In this document: one piece after another, positions 47,842 through 58,573 of the stretch
How positions within the stretch are numbered: the first letter of the stretch is position 1
How the letters are laid out: every line of letters begins with the position of its first letter
NCBI RefSeq assembly: GCF_024496245.1
Contig: NZ_CP101740.1
Location: 806,001-870,000 of the forward strand
DNA length: 64,000 nucleotides
Origin: Sphingomonas qomolangmaensis
GTDB lineage: Bacteria > Pseudomonadota > Alphaproteobacteria > Sphingomonadales > Sphingomonadaceae
Direction: 5' to 3'
Notes under the pieces: model-generated
Seen by the model: only the letters and a program-made list of their open reading frames with translations
The model's database searches: none
Told to the model about the DNA's origin: nothing
Translations under genes and position numbers: made by a program

Positions 47842-50800
47842 ATGTCCCACTCCGGCTTCGTGCCCCTCCGCGTCTTTTCCTGCTACACCATGCTCGACGG
47901 GGCGATCGAGCCCAAGGCGATCGCCAAGCACGCACGCCGGCTGAAATTCCCCGCGGTCGCGATGACCGATCGCAACGGGCTGTACGCTGCAATGGCGTTC
48001 GGCGACGCGTGCAAGAGCGAGGGCGTCCAGCCGATCGTCGGCACGATGCTGTCGATCGCGCGGCCGGGCAGCCCCGAGGGGCGCGCGCCGATCGTCGACT
48101 GGATCGCGCTCTATGCGCAGGACGAAGCCGGCTACGACAATCTGTGCGCCTTGGTGTCCGAGGCGCATCTGGGCCGCCCGGTCGAATGGGAGCCGCATGT
48201 CCAGCTCTCGGCGCTCGAAGGGCGCACCGACGGGCTGATCGCGCTGACTGCGGGCGGCGAGGGTGCGCTCGCTCGGCTACTCGCCGAGGGGCAGGACAGC
48301 GAGGCCGCCGCCTATCTCGCCGCGCTCGAACAACTATTTCCCGACCGGCTCTATATCGAGCTGACGCGGCGCGGCGACCCGATCGAGATCCGCGCGGAGG
48401 CCGGCCTGATCGCTTTCGCCTATGATCGCTATCTGCCGCTGGTCGCGACCAACCCTTCTTGCTTCGCCGAAGCCGATTTTCATGCGGCACACGACGCGAT
48501 GCTGTGCATCGCCAGCTCGTCCTATGTAATGTCCGAGGACCGGACGCGCAGCTCGCCCGAGGCGTGGATGAAGCCCGCGCAGGAGATGGAGCGGCAGTTC
48601 GCCGACCTGCCAGAGGCGCTGGCGAACACGCTGGTCGTCGCGCAGCGCTGCGCGGTGGCGGCACCCTATCGCAAGCCGATCCTGCCCAGCCTTGCCGGCG
48701 ACCGCGAAGGCGAGGCGACGAAGCTGCGCGATGATGCGCGCGCGGGGTTGGAAGCGCGGTTGGCGAAGATCCTCGCGATCGAGGCGGCAAAACAAGAACC
48801 GTTCGCTTCGAGCGAAGTCGAGAAGCCCGCGCCCGACCAGGGTTTCTCGACTGCGCTCGAAACGAACGGGGATCGTTTCCAGCCCTATCGCGACCGGCTC
48901 GAATTCGAGCTCGACGTCATCGTCGGCATGGGTTTTCCCGGCTATTTCCTGATCGTCGCCGATTTCATCAAATGGGCGAAGGACAATGGCATTCCCGTCG
49001 GCCCGGGCCGTGGTTCGGGTGCGGGTTCGGTCGTTGCCTGGGCGCTGACGATCACCGATCTCGACCCGATGAAGCTGGGGTTGCTGTTCGAACGCTTCCT
49101 GAACCCAGAGCGCGTGTCGATGCCCGACTTCGACATCGATTTCTGCGAAACCCGCCGCGGCGAGGTGATCCGCTACGTCCAGCAGAAATATGGCAGCGAC
49201 CATGTCGCGCAGATCATCACCTTCGGTAAGCTGAAGGCACGCGCAGTGCTCAAGGATACCGGGCGCGTGCTCCAGATGAGCTATGGCCAGGTCGATCGCC
49301 TCGCCAAGCTGGTGCCCAACCACCCGACCGACCCCTGGACACTCGAACGCGCGATCAACGGCGTGTCCGAAATGGCGCATGCCTATGAGCGCGAGGACGA
49401 TGTTCGCCGGCTGCTCGACCTGGCCAAGCAGCTAGAGGGCCTGCCACGCCATTCGTCGACCCATGCCGCCGGCGTGGTGATCGGCGACCGGCCGCTGGCG
49501 CAACTGGTGCCGCTCTATCGCGATCCGCGATCGGACATGCCGGTGACCCAGTTCGACATGAAATATGTCGAGGGTGCCGGGCTGGTGAAGTTCGACTTTC
49601 TGGGCCTCAAGACACTGTCGGTGCTGCGAAAGGGAACCGACCTGCTCGCCAAGCGCGGGATCAGCGTCGATCTCGACACGCTCGAATGGGATGATGCCGG
49701 GGTCTATGAACTGCTCCAGCACGGCGACACCGTCGGCGTGTTCCAACTCGAATCCGAAGGGATGCGGCGGACGCTGTCGGCCGTGCGCCCGTCGAACTTC
49801 GGCGACATCATCGCGCTCGTCTCGCTATATCGGCCAGGCCCGATGGACAATATCCCGATGTTCGGCGCGCGCAAAAACGGCCGCGAACCCGTCACCTATC
49901 CGCACCCGCTGCTCGAGCCGATCCTGAACGAAACCTACGGGATTTTCGTCTATCAGGAACAGGTGATGCAGGCGGCGCAGGTGCTGGCGGGCTATAGCCT
50001 GGGCGGTGCGGACATGCTGCGGCGCGCGATGGGCAAGAAGATCAAGGCCGAGATGGACGCGCAGCGCGCGGGTTTCGTCGATGGCTGCCTGAGCGTCAAC
50101 GGCATCAAGGCGGCAGAGGCCAACGCGCTGTTCGACTTGATCGACAAGTTCGCGGGCTATGGCTTCAACAAATCGCACGCCGCCGCCTATGCGCTCCTCG
50201 CCTACCAGACCGCCTGGATGAAGGCGCATTACCCGCACGAATTCTACGCGGCGTCGATGTGCTTCGACATGGGGCAGACCGACAAATTGGCGATCTTCGT
50301 CGACGACATGAAGCGGTTGGGCGTTACTTGCCTAGGCCCCGACGTGAATGCGAGCGAGGCCGAGTTCGACGTGCAGGCGCATGGCGACGGGCTGGCGGTG
50401 CGCTATGCCCTCGGTGCGCTGAAAGGCGTCGGCGAGCGGGCGATGGAGCAGATTGCCGACGAACGCCGCACTGGCGGCAGCTTCGCCTCGCTCGACGACA
50501 TTGCGCGCCGCGTCGATCCGCGGATGCTCAACAAGCGCCAGGTCGAGACGCTGGCAGCGGCAGGCGCGTTCGATGCGATCGAACCCAACCGCCCCGGCGT
50601 CCACGCTGCCGCCGAGACGATCCTGGCGACCGCGCAGCGGGTCCATGCCGGCAAGACCAGCGGGCAGGGCGGGCTGTTCGGCGAGGGGGAAGCGAGCGAG
50701 CCGCCGATCCGCCTGCCCGCCAAGGCGAGCTGGTCGCTCGCAGAGCGGATCGGCGCGGAGAAGGACGCATTCGGTTTCTTCTTCTCGGCGCATCCGCTCG

Positions 50801-51399
50801 ATCGTTACGCCCATTTGGCCAAGGTCCACGCCGCGCGGCCGATCGCGGCGCTGGGCGACGTGCATGTGCCCGATGGCGCGCGCGCGGGCGCGACGATCTC
50901 GGCGCTGATCGAGGATGCGCGCTGGCGCACCTCGGCGCGCGGCAAGCGCTACATGATGCTGACGCTGTCCGATGCATCGGCGACGATCACCGCCACCTGT
51001 TTCGAGGAATCGACCGCCAACGCGCTCGAGGAAGCGTCGAAGGCGGGCGGATGCGGGCTGTTGCAGGTCGAGCTCGATCGACGCCCGGGCGAGGATGCCG
51101 CGCGCGTGACGGTGAAGACCGTCCAGGGGTTCGAGACGCTGTCGAACAACGCCAAGCTGGTGCTGACCTTGTGGGTCGACGCGGCATCGGCGCTGCCGCT
51201 GCTGGCATCGGCGCTGCGCGACCAGCGCGGCGGGCGCGGACGGGTGCGGGTGATGGCGACGCTGCCCGACGGTGCCGAGGCCGAAGTGCTGCTGGGCGAG
51301 GACTTCCTGCTCGACGACGAGCTGGTTTCAGGGCTGGGCGCGATACCCGGGGTGCGCGCGGTCGACCTGATGAGCCCCAAGCTGGCGCTCGCCGGCTAG
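47842..51399 (+). CDS. dnaE: DNA polymerase III alpha subunit with a repeat-derived insert
   Basis: The replicative polymerase, 1185 residues. An N-terminal PHP domain (LRVFSCYTMLDGAIEPKAIA) has lost most metal ligands, as is common. The polymerase domain has VGPGRGSGAGSVVAW, the catalytic aspartates in PDFDIDF (Asp429, Asp431) and later FNKSHAAAYALLAYQTAWMK. A helix-hairpin-helix and an OB region follow near the C-terminus. Residues 320-343, just before YRDRLEFELDVIVGMGFPGY, are encoded by a palindromic repeat of exactly 24 codons (48799-48870); the family normally has only a short loop there. It may sit on the surface between domains. Confidence 0.98.
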   Translation: MSHSGFVPLRVFSCYTMLDGAIEPKAIAKHARRLKFPAVAMTDRNGLYAAMAFGDACKSEGVQPIVGTMLSIARPGSPEGRAPIVDWIALYAQDEAGYDNLCALVSEAHLGRPVEWEPHVQLSALEGRTDGLIALTAGGEGALARLLAEGQDSEAAAYLAALEQLFPDRLYIELTRRGDPIEIRAEAGLIAFAYDRYLPLVATNPSCFAEADFHAAHDAMLCIASSSYVMSEDRTRSSPEAWMKPAQEMERQFADLPEALANTLVVAQRCAVAAPYRKPILPSLAGDREGEATKLRDDARAGLEARLAKILAIEAAKQEPFASSEVEKPAPDQGFSTALETNGDRFQPYRDRLEFELDVIVGMGFPGYFLIVADFIKWAKDNGIPVGPGRGSGAGSVVAWALTITDLDPMKLGLLFERFLNPERVSMPDFDIDFCETRRGEVIRYVQQKYGSDHVAQIITFGKLKARAVLKDTGRVLQMSYGQVDRLAKLVPNHPTDPWTLERAINGVSEMAHAYEREDDVRRLLDLAKQLEGLPRHSSTHAAGVVIGDRPLAQLVPLYRDPRSDMPVTQFDMKYVEGAGLVKFDFLGLKTLSVLRKGTDLLAKRGISVDLDTLEWDDAGVYELLQHGDTVGVFQLESEGMRRTLSAVRPSNFGDIIALVSLYRPGPMDNIPMFGARKNGREPVTYPHPLLEPILNETYGIFVYQEQVMQAAQVLAGYSLGGADMLRRAMGKKIKAEMDAQRAGFVDGCLSVNGIKAAEANALFDLIDKFAGYGFNKSHAAAYALLAYQTAWMKAHYPHEFYAASMCFDMGQTDKLAIFVDDMKRLGVTCLGPDVNASEAEFDVQAHGDGLAVRYALGALKGVGERAMEQIADERRTGGSFASLDDIARRVDPRMLNKRQVETLAAAGAFDAIEPNRPGVHAAAETILATAQRVHAGKTSGQGGLFGEGEASEPPIRLPAKASWSLAERIGAEKDAFGFFFSAHPLDRYAHLAKVHAARPIAALGDVHVPDGARAGATISALIEDARWRTSARGKRYMMLTLSDASATITATCFEESTANALEEASKAGGCGLLQVELDRRPGEDAARVTVKTVQGFETLSNNAKLVLTLWVDAASALPLLASALRDQRGGRGRVRVMATLPDGAEAEVLLGEDFLLDDELVSGLGAIPGVRAVDLMSPKLALAG
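48799..48870. repeat. Family C palindromic repeat inside dnaE
   Basis: Arms CCGTTCGCTTCGAGCGAAGT then CGAGAAGCCC and GGGTTTCTCGACTGCGCTCG then AAACGAACGGG are near-perfect inverted copies around an 11-base centre. The 72 bases read in frame as PFASSEVEKP through GFSTALETNG. Related arms occur at 6777-6811 and 59909-59996. Confidence 0.88.
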
Positions 51400-51485
51400 C
51401 CCGCCACCTTCACCATACTCGAACCTGCTGGACGCGCGGGGCTCAGCGGCTATTCTCCATACCAAAGAAACGAATGGAGAGAGCG

Positions 51486-53117
51486 ATGCTGGGTGGAATG
51501 CAGGATTTCGAGCTGCGCGTGCCGCGCCTGGTCGAACATGCCGAGCGCGAGCATCCGACGCGCGAGATCGTCACCCGCTGGGCCGATGGCAGCGAAACGC
51601 GGACCGACTGGGCGGGCATAGCACGCGACTCGCGCAAGCTGGCGCAAGCGCTCGAGCGGCTCGGGCTCAAGCCCGGCGACCGCGTCGCGACGCTGGCGAT
51701 GAACCATTCGCGGCACCTGATCGCCTGGTACGGCACGATCGGGATGGGCGGCATCATTCACACGATCAACCCGCGGCTGTTCCCCGACCAGCTCGCCTAT
51801 ATCGCCAACCACGCCGAAGACCGGGTGCTGATGTACGACCGGATGTTCCAACCGATCGTCGACAAGATGAAGCCGCATTGGACGACGATCGAGCATTATA
51901 TCGTCTTCGATCCGGGATCGGAGACTGGAGCGGGTGATGCCGCCACCGACAGCTTCGAGGCGCTGATCGCCCCCGAAGGCGGCGACTATGCCTGGGTCGA
52001 GGGCAGCGAGCGCGATCCGTGCATGCTGTGCTACACCAGCGGCACGACGGGCAATCCCAAGGGCGTGCTCTACAGCCACCGCTCGTCGATGATCCATGCG
52101 CTGGTCGAGCTGCAACCGTCGGTGTTCGATCTGTCGGCGCGCTCGGTGGCGATGCCGATCGTGCCGATGTTCCATGCGGTGGGGTGGGGGATGCCCTTCG
52201 CCGGGCCCGCGGTAGGGCTGAAGTTCGTCTTCTCGTGCGTCAACGAGCCCAGGATATTGTGCGAGCTGATGAACCGCGAAAAGGTCACGCACTCTGCCGG
52301 GGTGCCGACGGTGTGGTTCGGCATGTTCGAATATATGGACGCGACCGGCGAGGCGCCGCAGCATTTGCAGGTGGTGACGATCGGCGGGTCGGCGGCGCCG
52401 CGATCGATGATCGAGCGGATCATGAAGATGGGGGTGCGCGTCAACCACGCCTGGGGGATGACCGAAACCTCGCCGATCGGCACCATCGGCGCCAAGAGCT
52501 ATGATTGGGACGAGCTGAGCTTCGAGCAGCAGGTCGATCAGGTCTGCAAGCAGGGGCGCGCACCCTTCGGAATCGAGATGCGGATCGTCGACGATGCCGA
52601 CACCGTCCTGCCGCGCGACGGCGCGAGCTCGGGGCGGCTGCAGGTGCGCGGTCCCTGGGTGATCCACCAATATTATGGCGAGGAGGTGCCGTGCTGCGAC
52701 GCCGATGGCTGGTTCGACACCGGCGACGTCGCGATGATCCACCCCGACAACACGATGCAGATCACCGATCGCGCGAAGGATGTCATCAAGTCGGGGGGTG
52801 AATGGATCAGCTCGGTCGAGCTCGAGAACGCCGCGGTCGGTTGTCCGGGGGTGGCGGAGGCGGCGGCGATCGGGGTGTATCATCCGCGCTGGGAAGAGCG
52901 GCCGATCCTGCTGGTGGTGCGCAAGCCCGACAGCGATGTGTCGGTCGAGGCGATCCAGGCGCATCTGGCGACGCAGGTCGCGAAATGGTGGCTGCCCGAC
53001 GAAATCCACTTCGTCGATTCGCTGCCACACACCGCGACGGGCAAGCTGCTCAAGACCGCGATCCGCGAGCAATATAAGGACTTCAGCCTGAGCGAGGCGC
53101 CGACCGCCGCAGGCTGA
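51486..53117 (+). CDS. Acyl-CoA synthetase (AMP-forming, medium/long chain)
   Basis: A 543-residue member of the ANL superfamily that activates a fatty acid with ATP and CoA. The phosphate loop is [20 protein letters not shown] (about residues 179-198), the adenylate motif is [13 protein letters not shown], the hinge region is [12 protein letters not shown] followed by [16 protein letters not shown], and the catalytic Lys is in [22 protein letters not shown] precedes the start. The substrate chain length cannot be read from sequence. The gene stands alone, convergent with icd. Confidence 0.93.
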   Translation: MLGGMQDFELRVPRLVEHAEREHPTREIVTRWADGSETRTDWAGIARDSRKLAQALERLGLKPGDRVATLAMNHSRHLIAWYGTIGMGGIIHTINPRLFPDQLAYIANHAEDRVLMYDRMFQPIVDKMKPHWTTIEHYIVFDPGSETGAGDAATDSFEALIAPEGGDYAWVEGSERDPCMLCYTSGTTGNPKGVLYSHRSSMIHALVELQPSVFDLSARSVAMPIVPMFHAVGWGMPFAGPAVGLKFVFSCVNEPRILCELMNREKVTHSAGVPTVWFGMFEYMDATGEAPQHLQVVTIGGSAAPRSMIERIMKMGVRVNHAWGMTETSPIGTIGAKSYDWDELSFEQQVDQVCKQGRAPFGIEMRIVDDADTVLPRDGASSGRLQVRGPWVIHQYYGEEVPCCDADGWFDTGDVAMIHPDNTMQITDRAKDVIKSGGEWISSVELENAAVGCPGVAEAAAIGVYHPRWEERPILLVVRKPDSDVSVEAIQAHLATQVAKWWLPDEIHFVDSLPHTATGKLLKTAIREQYKDFSLSEAPTAAG

Positions 53118-53133
53118 AACTGGGCCAACCTAA

Positions 53134-53170
53134 CGGACCCGGTGCGTCCGAAACCAACCGACCGGGTCCG
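53134..53170 (+). terminator. Hairpin after the acyl-CoA synthetase gene
   Basis: CGGACCCGGT at 53134 and ACCGGGTCCG ending at 53170 are perfect complements (ten base pairs) with a 17-base loop, 17 bases after the stop. Confidence 0.6.
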
Positions 53171-53189
53171 CGTGAAACAAACGGATTTG

Positions 53190-53225
53190 GAGCGACGCCC
53201 TGCCGAAGCTGGCAAGGCGTCGCTC
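53190..53225 (-). terminator. Terminator of icd
   Basis: GAGCGACGCC-C-TGCC and GGCA-A-GGCGTCGCTC form a 14-base-pair stem with one small internal mismatch and a GAAGCT loop, seven bases after the minus-strand icd stop. A moderate AT-rich stretch follows on that strand. Confidence 0.75.
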
Positions 53226-53232
53226 GCGATCT

Positions 53233-54456
53233 TTAGCGCTGTGCGCCCATCGCGGTTTCGAGGTTCACACGAACGGCTTCGAAGAACTGCTCGGTGGTCA
53301 TCCACGGCTGGTTGGGGCCGATCAGGATCGCGAGGTCCTTGGTCATCTGGCCCGATTCGACGGTCTCGACGCAGACGCGCTCGAGCGTCTCGGCGAACTG
53401 CGTCACTTCGGGGGTGCCGTCGAACTTGCCGCGATATTTCAGGCCGCCGGTCCAGGCGAAGATCGACGCGATCGGATTGGTCGACGTCGCCTTGCCCTGC
53501 TGATGCTGGCGATAGTGGCGCGTAACGGTGCCGTGCGCTGCTTCGGCCTCGACGGTCTTGCCGTCGGGGGTCATCAGCACCGAGGTCATCAGCCCGAGCG
53601 AGCCGAACCCCTGCGCGACGGTGTCCGACTGAACGTCGCCGTCATAGTTCTTGCACGCCCACACGAATTCGCCGTGCCACTTGAGCGCCGATGCGACCAT
53701 GTCGTCGATCAGGCGATGCTCATAGACGATGTTCGCGTCCTTGAACTGGGCCTCGAACTCGGTCTCGAACACTTCGGCGAAGATGTCCTTGAAGCGCCCA
53801 TCATAGGCCTTCATGATCGTGTTCTTGGTCGACAGATAGACCGGCCATTTGCGGTCGAGGCCGTAGTTCAGGCTCGAACGCGCGAAGTCGCGGATCGAAT
53901 CGTCGAGATTGTACATCGCCATCGCGACGCCAGCGCTCGGGAAGCGGAACACTTCCTCGTCGATCACGACGCCGTCATCGCCTTCGAACACCAGCCGCAG
54001 CTTGCCGGGGCCGGGCACGCGATAATCGGTCGCGCGATACTGGTCGCCGAACGCATGACGGCCGACAACGATCGGCTTGGTCCAGCCGGGCACCAGACGC
54101 GGCACGTTCGAGATCACGATCGGCTCGCGGAAAACCACGCCGCCCAGGATGTTGCGGATCGTGCCGTTGGGCGACTTCCACATCTTCTTGAGGCCAAATT
54201 CCTCGACGCGCTGCTCGTCGGGGGTGATCGTCGCGCATTTCACGCCGACGCCATATTTCTGGATCGCCTTGGCGCTGTCGACGGTGATGCGGTCGTCGGT
54301 CTCGTCGCGCTTCTCGATCGACAGGTCGTAATATTCAAGGTCGATGTCGAGGTAGGGAAGGATCAGCCGTTCGCGGATCCATGCCCAGATGATCCGCGTC
54401 ATCTCGTCGCCGTCGATTTCCACGACGGGCGTTTTTACCTTGATCTTCGCCATCAA
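53233..54456 (-). CDS. icd: NADP-dependent isocitrate dehydrogenase
   Basis: A 407-residue TCA-cycle enzyme of the eukaryote-like homodimeric class common in alphaproteobacteria. [20 protein letters not shown] opens the protein, [20 protein letters not shown] with [13 protein letters not shown] forms the substrate site, and [20 protein letters not shown] is the NADP-binding signature. It is divergent from psd. Confidence 0.98.
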   Translation of the reverse strand: MMAKIKVKTPVVEIDGDEMTRIIWAWIRERLILPYLDIDLEYYDLSIEKRDETDDRITVDSAKAIQKYGVGVKCATITPDEQRVEEFGLKKMWKSPNGTIRNILGGVVFREPIVISNVPRLVPGWTKPIVVGRHAFGDQYRATDYRVPGPGKLRLVFEGDDGVVIDEEVFRFPSAGVAMAMYNLDDSIRDFARSSLNYGLDRKWPVYLSTKNTIMKAYDGRFKDIFAEVFETEFEAQFKDANIVYEHRLIDDMVASALKWHGEFVWACKNYDGDVQSDTVAQGFGSLGLMTSVLMTPDGKTVEAEAAHGTVTRHYRQHQQGKATSTNPIASIFAWTGGLKYRGKFDGTPEVTQFAETLERVCVETVESGQMTKDLAILIGPNQPWMTTEQFFEAVRVNLETAMGAQR

Positions 54457-54574
54457 TGTCTCGCTATTCCTGAAGGGGGAGTTGCCAGCCGTCTACGGGG
54501 ATGCGGCGGCGGGATCAACCGCGCGGCAGCGATGAAGCGTTGTATCGCCGCGGTCGGATCGCTATCCCTCAAAT

Positions 54575-55306
54575 ATGGCATCGCTAGACAAGCCGCCCAC
54601 CGTCACATCGACGGTGAAGTGGCGCTTCCCCGCAATGCACCCCGAGGGCCGTAAATACGCGCTCGTCGCTGGAGCAATCTCTTTCCTGGCCGTCCTGTGG
54701 GGCGGCTGGTTCTGGGGATGGCCGATGATCGCGCTGACGATCTGGGTCATTTCCTTCTTCCGCGATCCGGTGCGCGTGACGCCGCAGGGCGAGCGGCTGA
54801 TCGTCGCCCCAGCCGACGGATTGGTCACGATGATCGAGCGCGTCGCGCTGCCGCCCGAGCTTCGCGGCCCCGGAGGCTTGGGCGATCTGCCGCTGGTGCG
54901 CGTGTCGATTTTCATGAGCGTGTTCGACGTCCACATCAATCGCACCCCGGTGACCGGCACGATCCGCCAGGTCATCTATATCTCGGGCAAGTTCCTGAAC
55001 GCCGATCTCGACAAGGCGAGCGACGAGAATGAGCGCCAGCATATCGTGGTCGAGACAAGCGACGGGATGCGGATCGGCTTCACCCAGATCGCCGGGCTGG
55101 TCGCGCGGCGTATCCTGGCGTTCACCAAGCCCGGCGACATGGTCGTGGCGGGGCAGCGTATCGGGCTGATCCGGTTCGGCAGCCGCGTCGACGTGTTCCT
55201 GCCCGAAGGCATCGAGCCGCAGGTGACCCTGGGCCAGCGCAGCATCGCGGGCGAGACGGTGCTTGGCCGGCCCAGCCTGCCCGCCGTCCGCGGGGTGGCA
55301 CAATAA
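54575..55306 (+). CDS. psd: Phosphatidylserine decarboxylase proenzyme
   Basis: A 243-residue pyruvoyl enzyme of the short class that makes phosphatidylethanolamine. A membrane segment lies near residues 25-55. [18 protein letters not shown] contains the conserved His, and self-cleavage is expected at the Gly-Ser of [15 protein letters not shown] to produce the pyruvoyl group. It shares one base with the pssA start (TAATG), so the two steps of PE synthesis are coupled. Confidence 0.95.
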   Translation: MASLDKPPTVTSTVKWRFPAMHPEGRKYALVAGAISFLAVLWGGWFWGWPMIALTIWVISFFRDPVRVTPQGERLIVAPADGLVTMIERVALPPELRGPGGLGDLPLVRVSIFMSVFDVHINRTPVTGTIRQVIYISGKFLNADLDKASDENERQHIVVETSDGMRIGFTQIAGLVARRILAFTKPGDMVVAGQRIGLIRFGSRVDVFLPEGIEPQVTLGQRSIAGETVLGRPSLPAVRGVAQ

Positions 55307-56088
55307 TGGCCAAACGCGTTTCGCGTGCGCGCGGCATTCCGCTGCGCGCCATCGCCCCCAATGCGGTTACCGCGCTGGCGCTGTGCTCGGGACTGACCGG
55401 CGTGCGCTACGGCATATCGGGCGAGTGGGAACGCGCGGTATTGATGATCCTGCTCGCGGGTGCGCTCGACGGCATCGACGGGCAGATCGCGCGGATGGTG
55501 CGGGGTGAAAGCCGGTTCGGCGCCGAGCTCGACTCGCTAGCCGACTCGATTTCGTTCGGCGTGTCGCCGGCTTTGGTGGTGTATCTTTGGTCGCTGATGG
55601 CGTTTCCGCGCGTCGGCTGGATCGTCGCGCTGGTCTATGCGGTGTTCGCGGCGCTTCGGCTCGCCCGGTTCAACGCGCAGATCGACGTAGTCGAACAGCC
55701 ACATAAATCCGCGGGGTTCCTGACCGGCGTGCCCGCGCCTGCGGGTGCGGGGCTAGCGATGCTGCCAATGTATCTGTCGTTTTGGACCGGCGAGGAGATC
55801 TTCCGGTCCTATTGGCTAGTGACGCCTTGGGTCGCGTTCGTCGCGTTCCTGATGGTGTCGAACCTCGCCACCTTCTCCTGGTCATCGCTCAAGCTGCGGC
55901 GGACGATCCGGTTCGAGGCGATCATCGCCGTGGTAGTCGTCGCAGCAGCGATGGTGTCGGCGCCGTTCCAGACGCTGTCGGTAGTGTGCATCGCCTATCT
56001 GGTGTCTATCCCGTTCAGCATCGCCAGCTACGCCCGCGTCAGGCGGCAGCGCGCAGCCGCGCCGGCATCACCGTCACCCTTGGCGTAA
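55306..56088 (+). CDS. pssA: Phosphatidylserine synthase
   Basis: A 260-residue CDP-alcohol phosphatidyltransferase with about six membrane segments. The catalytic pattern D-G-x2-A-R-x8-G-x3-D-x3-D is seen in DGIDGQIARMVRGESRFGAE followed by LDSLADS. It makes phosphatidylserine from CDP-diacylglycerol and serine for the adjacent Psd. Its last 50 bases overlap a small convergent gene. Confidence 0.95.
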   Translation: MAKRVSRARGIPLRAIAPNAVTALALCSGLTGVRYGISGEWERAVLMILLAGALDGIDGQIARMVRGESRFGAELDSLADSISFGVSPALVVYLWSLMAFPRVGWIVALVYAVFAALRLARFNAQIDVVEQPHKSAGFLTGVPAPAGAGLAMLPMYLSFWTGEEIFRSYWLVTPWVAFVAFLMVSNLATFSWSSLKLRRTIRFEAIIAVVVVAAAMVSAPFQTLSVVCIAYLVSIPFSIASYARVRRQRAAAPASPSPLA

Positions 56089-56260
56089 CCCGCAGCGTCG
56101 CACGTGGGCGCGGCGCAGGGAGCGGCATCGAACGATATTGCACGCCGTGCGTCAACAGCGACACGATGCGGTGGGCATATGGCCGCACGGTCAGCAGGAT
56201 CGTCGTGACGGCCACGGCGAGCGACGTCGAGAACAAGGCGGCAGCAAGAAAACTATTCAT
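56039..56260 (-). CDS. Small membrane protein of unknown function
   Basis: A 73-residue protein with one membrane segment (MNSFLAAALFSTSLAVAVTT then ILL) and a basic cytoplasmic or periplasmic tail rich in Arg and Pro (PLPAPRPRATLRVTPRVTVM). A clear AGGAG lies about nine bases before the ATG, which supports translation. The family is not recognised. The 3' end overlaps the end of pssA by 50 bases in antisense. It is divergent from rpsB across about 270 bases, which hold a near-match to a DnaA box (TGTGGACAA, 56330-56338). Confidence 0.6.
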   Translation of the reverse strand: MNSFLAAALFSTSLAVAVTTILLTVRPYAHRIVSLLTHGVQYRSMPLPAPRPRATLRVTPRVTVMPARLRAAA

Positions 56261-56534
56261 CGAAACAGCTCCTGGTCTGAACGCAATCTGGACGCTCAGC
56301 GACGTTGTAAGGATTTCGTAACCAAAGCCTGTGGACAAAGGTTCCGTGTTCCCGGCGTAAGCGCTATATGTTCCGTTTCCGTTCCTCGTGTCAACAGTTG
56401 ATTACGCAGCCGGCTTGCTGTATGCGCCGCCGCTCAACCCCACATGGGAAGCACATATCCGGTGCCGCAACCGGCCTTTCAGGCTGGCAAGGTCCTTCGC
56501 TTCCCAGAGGAACAACCGGTAAGGAGTTATCCCT

Positions 56535-57434
56535 ATGGCGGCACCCGTCGTCTCCATGCAGCAGCTGATCGAATCAGGCGCGCATTTCGGCCACCAGAAG
56601 CATCGGTGGAACCCCAAGATGAAGCCGTACATCTTTGGCGATCGTAACGGCGTTCACATCCTCGACCTCTCGCAGACCGTTCCGCTGTTCGCGCGCGCGC
56701 TCGATTTCGTCTCGGCGTCGGTCGCCGGTGGCGGCAAGGTGCTGTTTGTCGGCACCAAGCGCCAGGCGCAGGAGCCCGTCGCAGAGGCAGCGCGCCGTTC
56801 GGGCCAGCATTTCGTCAACCATCGCTGGCTGGGCGGCATGCTCACCAACTGGAAGACGATTTCGGGTTCGATCAAGCGCCTCAAGGCACTTGAGGAGCAG
56901 CTGTCGGGCGACACCGCGGGCCTGACCAAGAAGGAAGTGCTCCAGCTGACCCGTGAAAAGGACAAGCTGGAAATGTCGCTGGGCGGCATTCGCGACCTGA
57001 ACGGCATTCCCGACATCATGTTCGTGATCGACGCGAACAAGGAAGAGCTGGCGATCAAGGAAGCCAACACGCTGGGTATCCCCGTCGTCGCGATCCTCGA
57101 TTCGAACGTCTCGCCCGACGGCATCGCGTTCCCGGTTCCGGGTAACGACGACGCAGCACGCGCGATCCGCCTGTATTGCGAAGCGATGGCGATCGCTGCC
57201 ACGCGCGGCAACAACGAAGCGCAGATGCGTGGCCAGGACTTCGGCGCGATGGCCGAACCCCCGGTAGAGCCCGTGCTGAGCGAGCCTGTGGCTGAAGCTG
57301 CACCTGTTGCAGCCGAAGCACCTGCAGCTGCCGAGCAGGCACCAGCTGAGCAGGCTGTGGCCGAGCCCGAGCAGGCAGCAGCCGCCAGCGAGTCCGAGAC
57401 GGCTGCCGAAGGCGAGCGCCAGATCGACGCTTGA
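56535..57434 (+). CDS. rpsB: 30S ribosomal protein uS2
   Basis: uS2, 299 residues. The core, opening [20 protein letters not shown] and including [14 protein letters not shown] and [20 protein letters not shown], matches the family. The last 65 residues or so are an Ala-, Glu- and Pro-rich extension (for example [20 protein letters not shown]), a common low-complexity tail in alphaproteobacteria. AAGGAG precedes the start. It begins the rpsB-tsf cluster. Confidence 0.98.
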   Translation: MAAPVVSMQQLIESGAHFGHQKHRWNPKMKPYIFGDRNGVHILDLSQTVPLFARALDFVSASVAGGGKVLFVGTKRQAQEPVAEAARRSGQHFVNHRWLGGMLTNWKTISGSIKRLKALEEQLSGDTAGLTKKEVLQLTREKDKLEMSLGGIRDLNGIPDIMFVIDANKEELAIKEANTLGIPVVAILDSNVSPDGIAFPVPGNDDAARAIRLYCEAMAIAATRGNNEAQMRGQDFGAMAEPPVEPVLSEPVAEAAPVAAEAPAAAEQAPAEQAVAEPEQAAAASESETAAEGERQIDA

Positions 57435-57472
57435 ATCGACGCCCCCTTGCGGGGTGTCACTCGATTGTAATT

Positions 57473-57507
57473 CGGGCGGGGCAGGGCGTGAAGCACTGCC
57501 TCGCCCG
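57473..57507 (+). promoter_or_regulatory. Hairpin between rpsB and tsf
   Basis: CGGGCGGGGCAG and CTGCCTCGCCCG pair over 12 positions with one G-T pair and an 11-base loop. It lies between rpsB and tsf without a T-run. It could be a processing or attenuation structure; no mechanism is shown. Confidence 0.45.
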
Positions 57508-57530
57508 CACCCATAATGAAGGAAATGAAT

Positions 57531-58463
57531 ATGGCCGAGATCACTGCCGCTGCGGTAAAGGAACTGCGTGAGCGCTCGGGCGCGGGCATGATGGACTGCA
57601 AGAAGGCGCTGTCCGAAAATGGCGGCGACATGGAAGCCGCGGTCGATTGGCTGCGCACCAAGGGCCTCGCCGCCGCGCAGAAGAAGTCGAGCCGCACCGC
57701 CGCCGAAGGGCTGGTCGGCATCGCCGTCGCCGGCACCAAGGGCGCGGTGATCGAAGTCAATTCCGAGACCGATTTCGTCGCCAAGAACGACCAGTTCCAG
57801 GCGTTCGTTCGCGAGGTGACCCAGATCGCGCTCGCCACCGGCGATGATATCGAAGCGATCAAGGCCGCCAAGATGCCGTCGGGCACCACCGTCGACGAGG
57901 CGCTGACGAACAACATCGCGACGATCGGCGAGAACCAGGCGCTGCGCCGCGCCAGCCGGATCGAAGTGTCCCAGGGCGCGGTGATCCCGTATGTCCACAA
58001 CGCAGCGGCTCCCGGCCTCGGCAAGATCGGCGTGCTGGTCGCGCTCGAGAGCGCTGCCGGCGTCGATGTGCTCGAGCCCTTGGGCAAGCAGATCGCGATG
58101 CACATCGCCGCTGCCTTCCCGCTGGCGCTGCACGAGGACGAGCTCGACCAGGAAATCATCGAGCGCGAGCGTCAGATCGCGACCGAAAAGGCTGCCGACA
58201 GCGGCAAGCCTGCCGACATCATCGCCAAGATGGTCGAGGGTTCGGTCAAGAAGTTCGCCAAGGAAAACGCGTTGCTGAGCCAGCCGATCGTGATGGACGG
58301 CAAGACCCCGGTCGCGGATGTCGTCGCCAAGGCGGCCAAGGACGCCGGCAGCGAGATCAAGCTGGTCGGCTATGTCCGCTACCAGCTGGGCGAAGGCATC
58401 GAGCGCGAGAAGAGCGACTTCGCGGCCGAAGTCGCTGCGACCGCAGGCATCAACAAGGCGTAA
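57531..58463 (+). CDS. tsf: Elongation factor Ts
   Basis: A 310-residue nucleotide-exchange factor for EF-Tu. The N-domain opens with [20 protein letters not shown] and the core has the conserved [17 protein letters not shown] stretch ([16 protein letters not shown]) and [14 protein letters not shown] 57531 with AAGGAA upstream is preferred to an in-frame ATG at 57516. A strong terminator follows. Confidence 0.97.
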   Translation: MAEITAAAVKELRERSGAGMMDCKKALSENGGDMEAAVDWLRTKGLAAAQKKSSRTAAEGLVGIAVAGTKGAVIEVNSETDFVAKNDQFQAFVREVTQIALATGDDIEAIKAAKMPSGTTVDEALTNNIATIGENQALRRASRIEVSQGAVIPYVHNAAAPGLGKIGVLVALESAAGVDVLEPLGKQIAMHIAAAFPLALHEDELDQEIIERERQIATEKAADSGKPADIIAKMVEGSVKKFAKENALLSQPIVMDGKTPVADVVAKAAKDAGSEIKLVGYVRYQLGEGIEREKSDFAAEVAATAGINKA

Positions 58464-58523
58464 CCGGCCCACGAACCTTGTCCCGCCAGCGGGCGAAGGT
58501 TTACCAATCGCCGGTTGGCATTG

Positions 58524-58555
58524 CGGCGCGGCCCTTCTAAGGTCCGCGCCGTTTT
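58524..58555 (+). terminator. Intrinsic terminator after tsf
   Basis: CGGCGCGG and CCGCGCCG form an eight-base-pair stem with a 12-base loop that can pair further, followed directly by TTTT. It lies about 60 bases after tsf and 19 before pyrH, so pyrH depends on read-through or its own promoter. Confidence 0.9.
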
Positions 58556-58573
58556 GCTGCTCCCTCAAGACCG

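Noticed and set aside
56574..58568. A 664-residue minus-strand open frame opposite rpsB and tsf
   Set aside because: Antisense to two essential, fully conserved genes; it even reads through their terminator.
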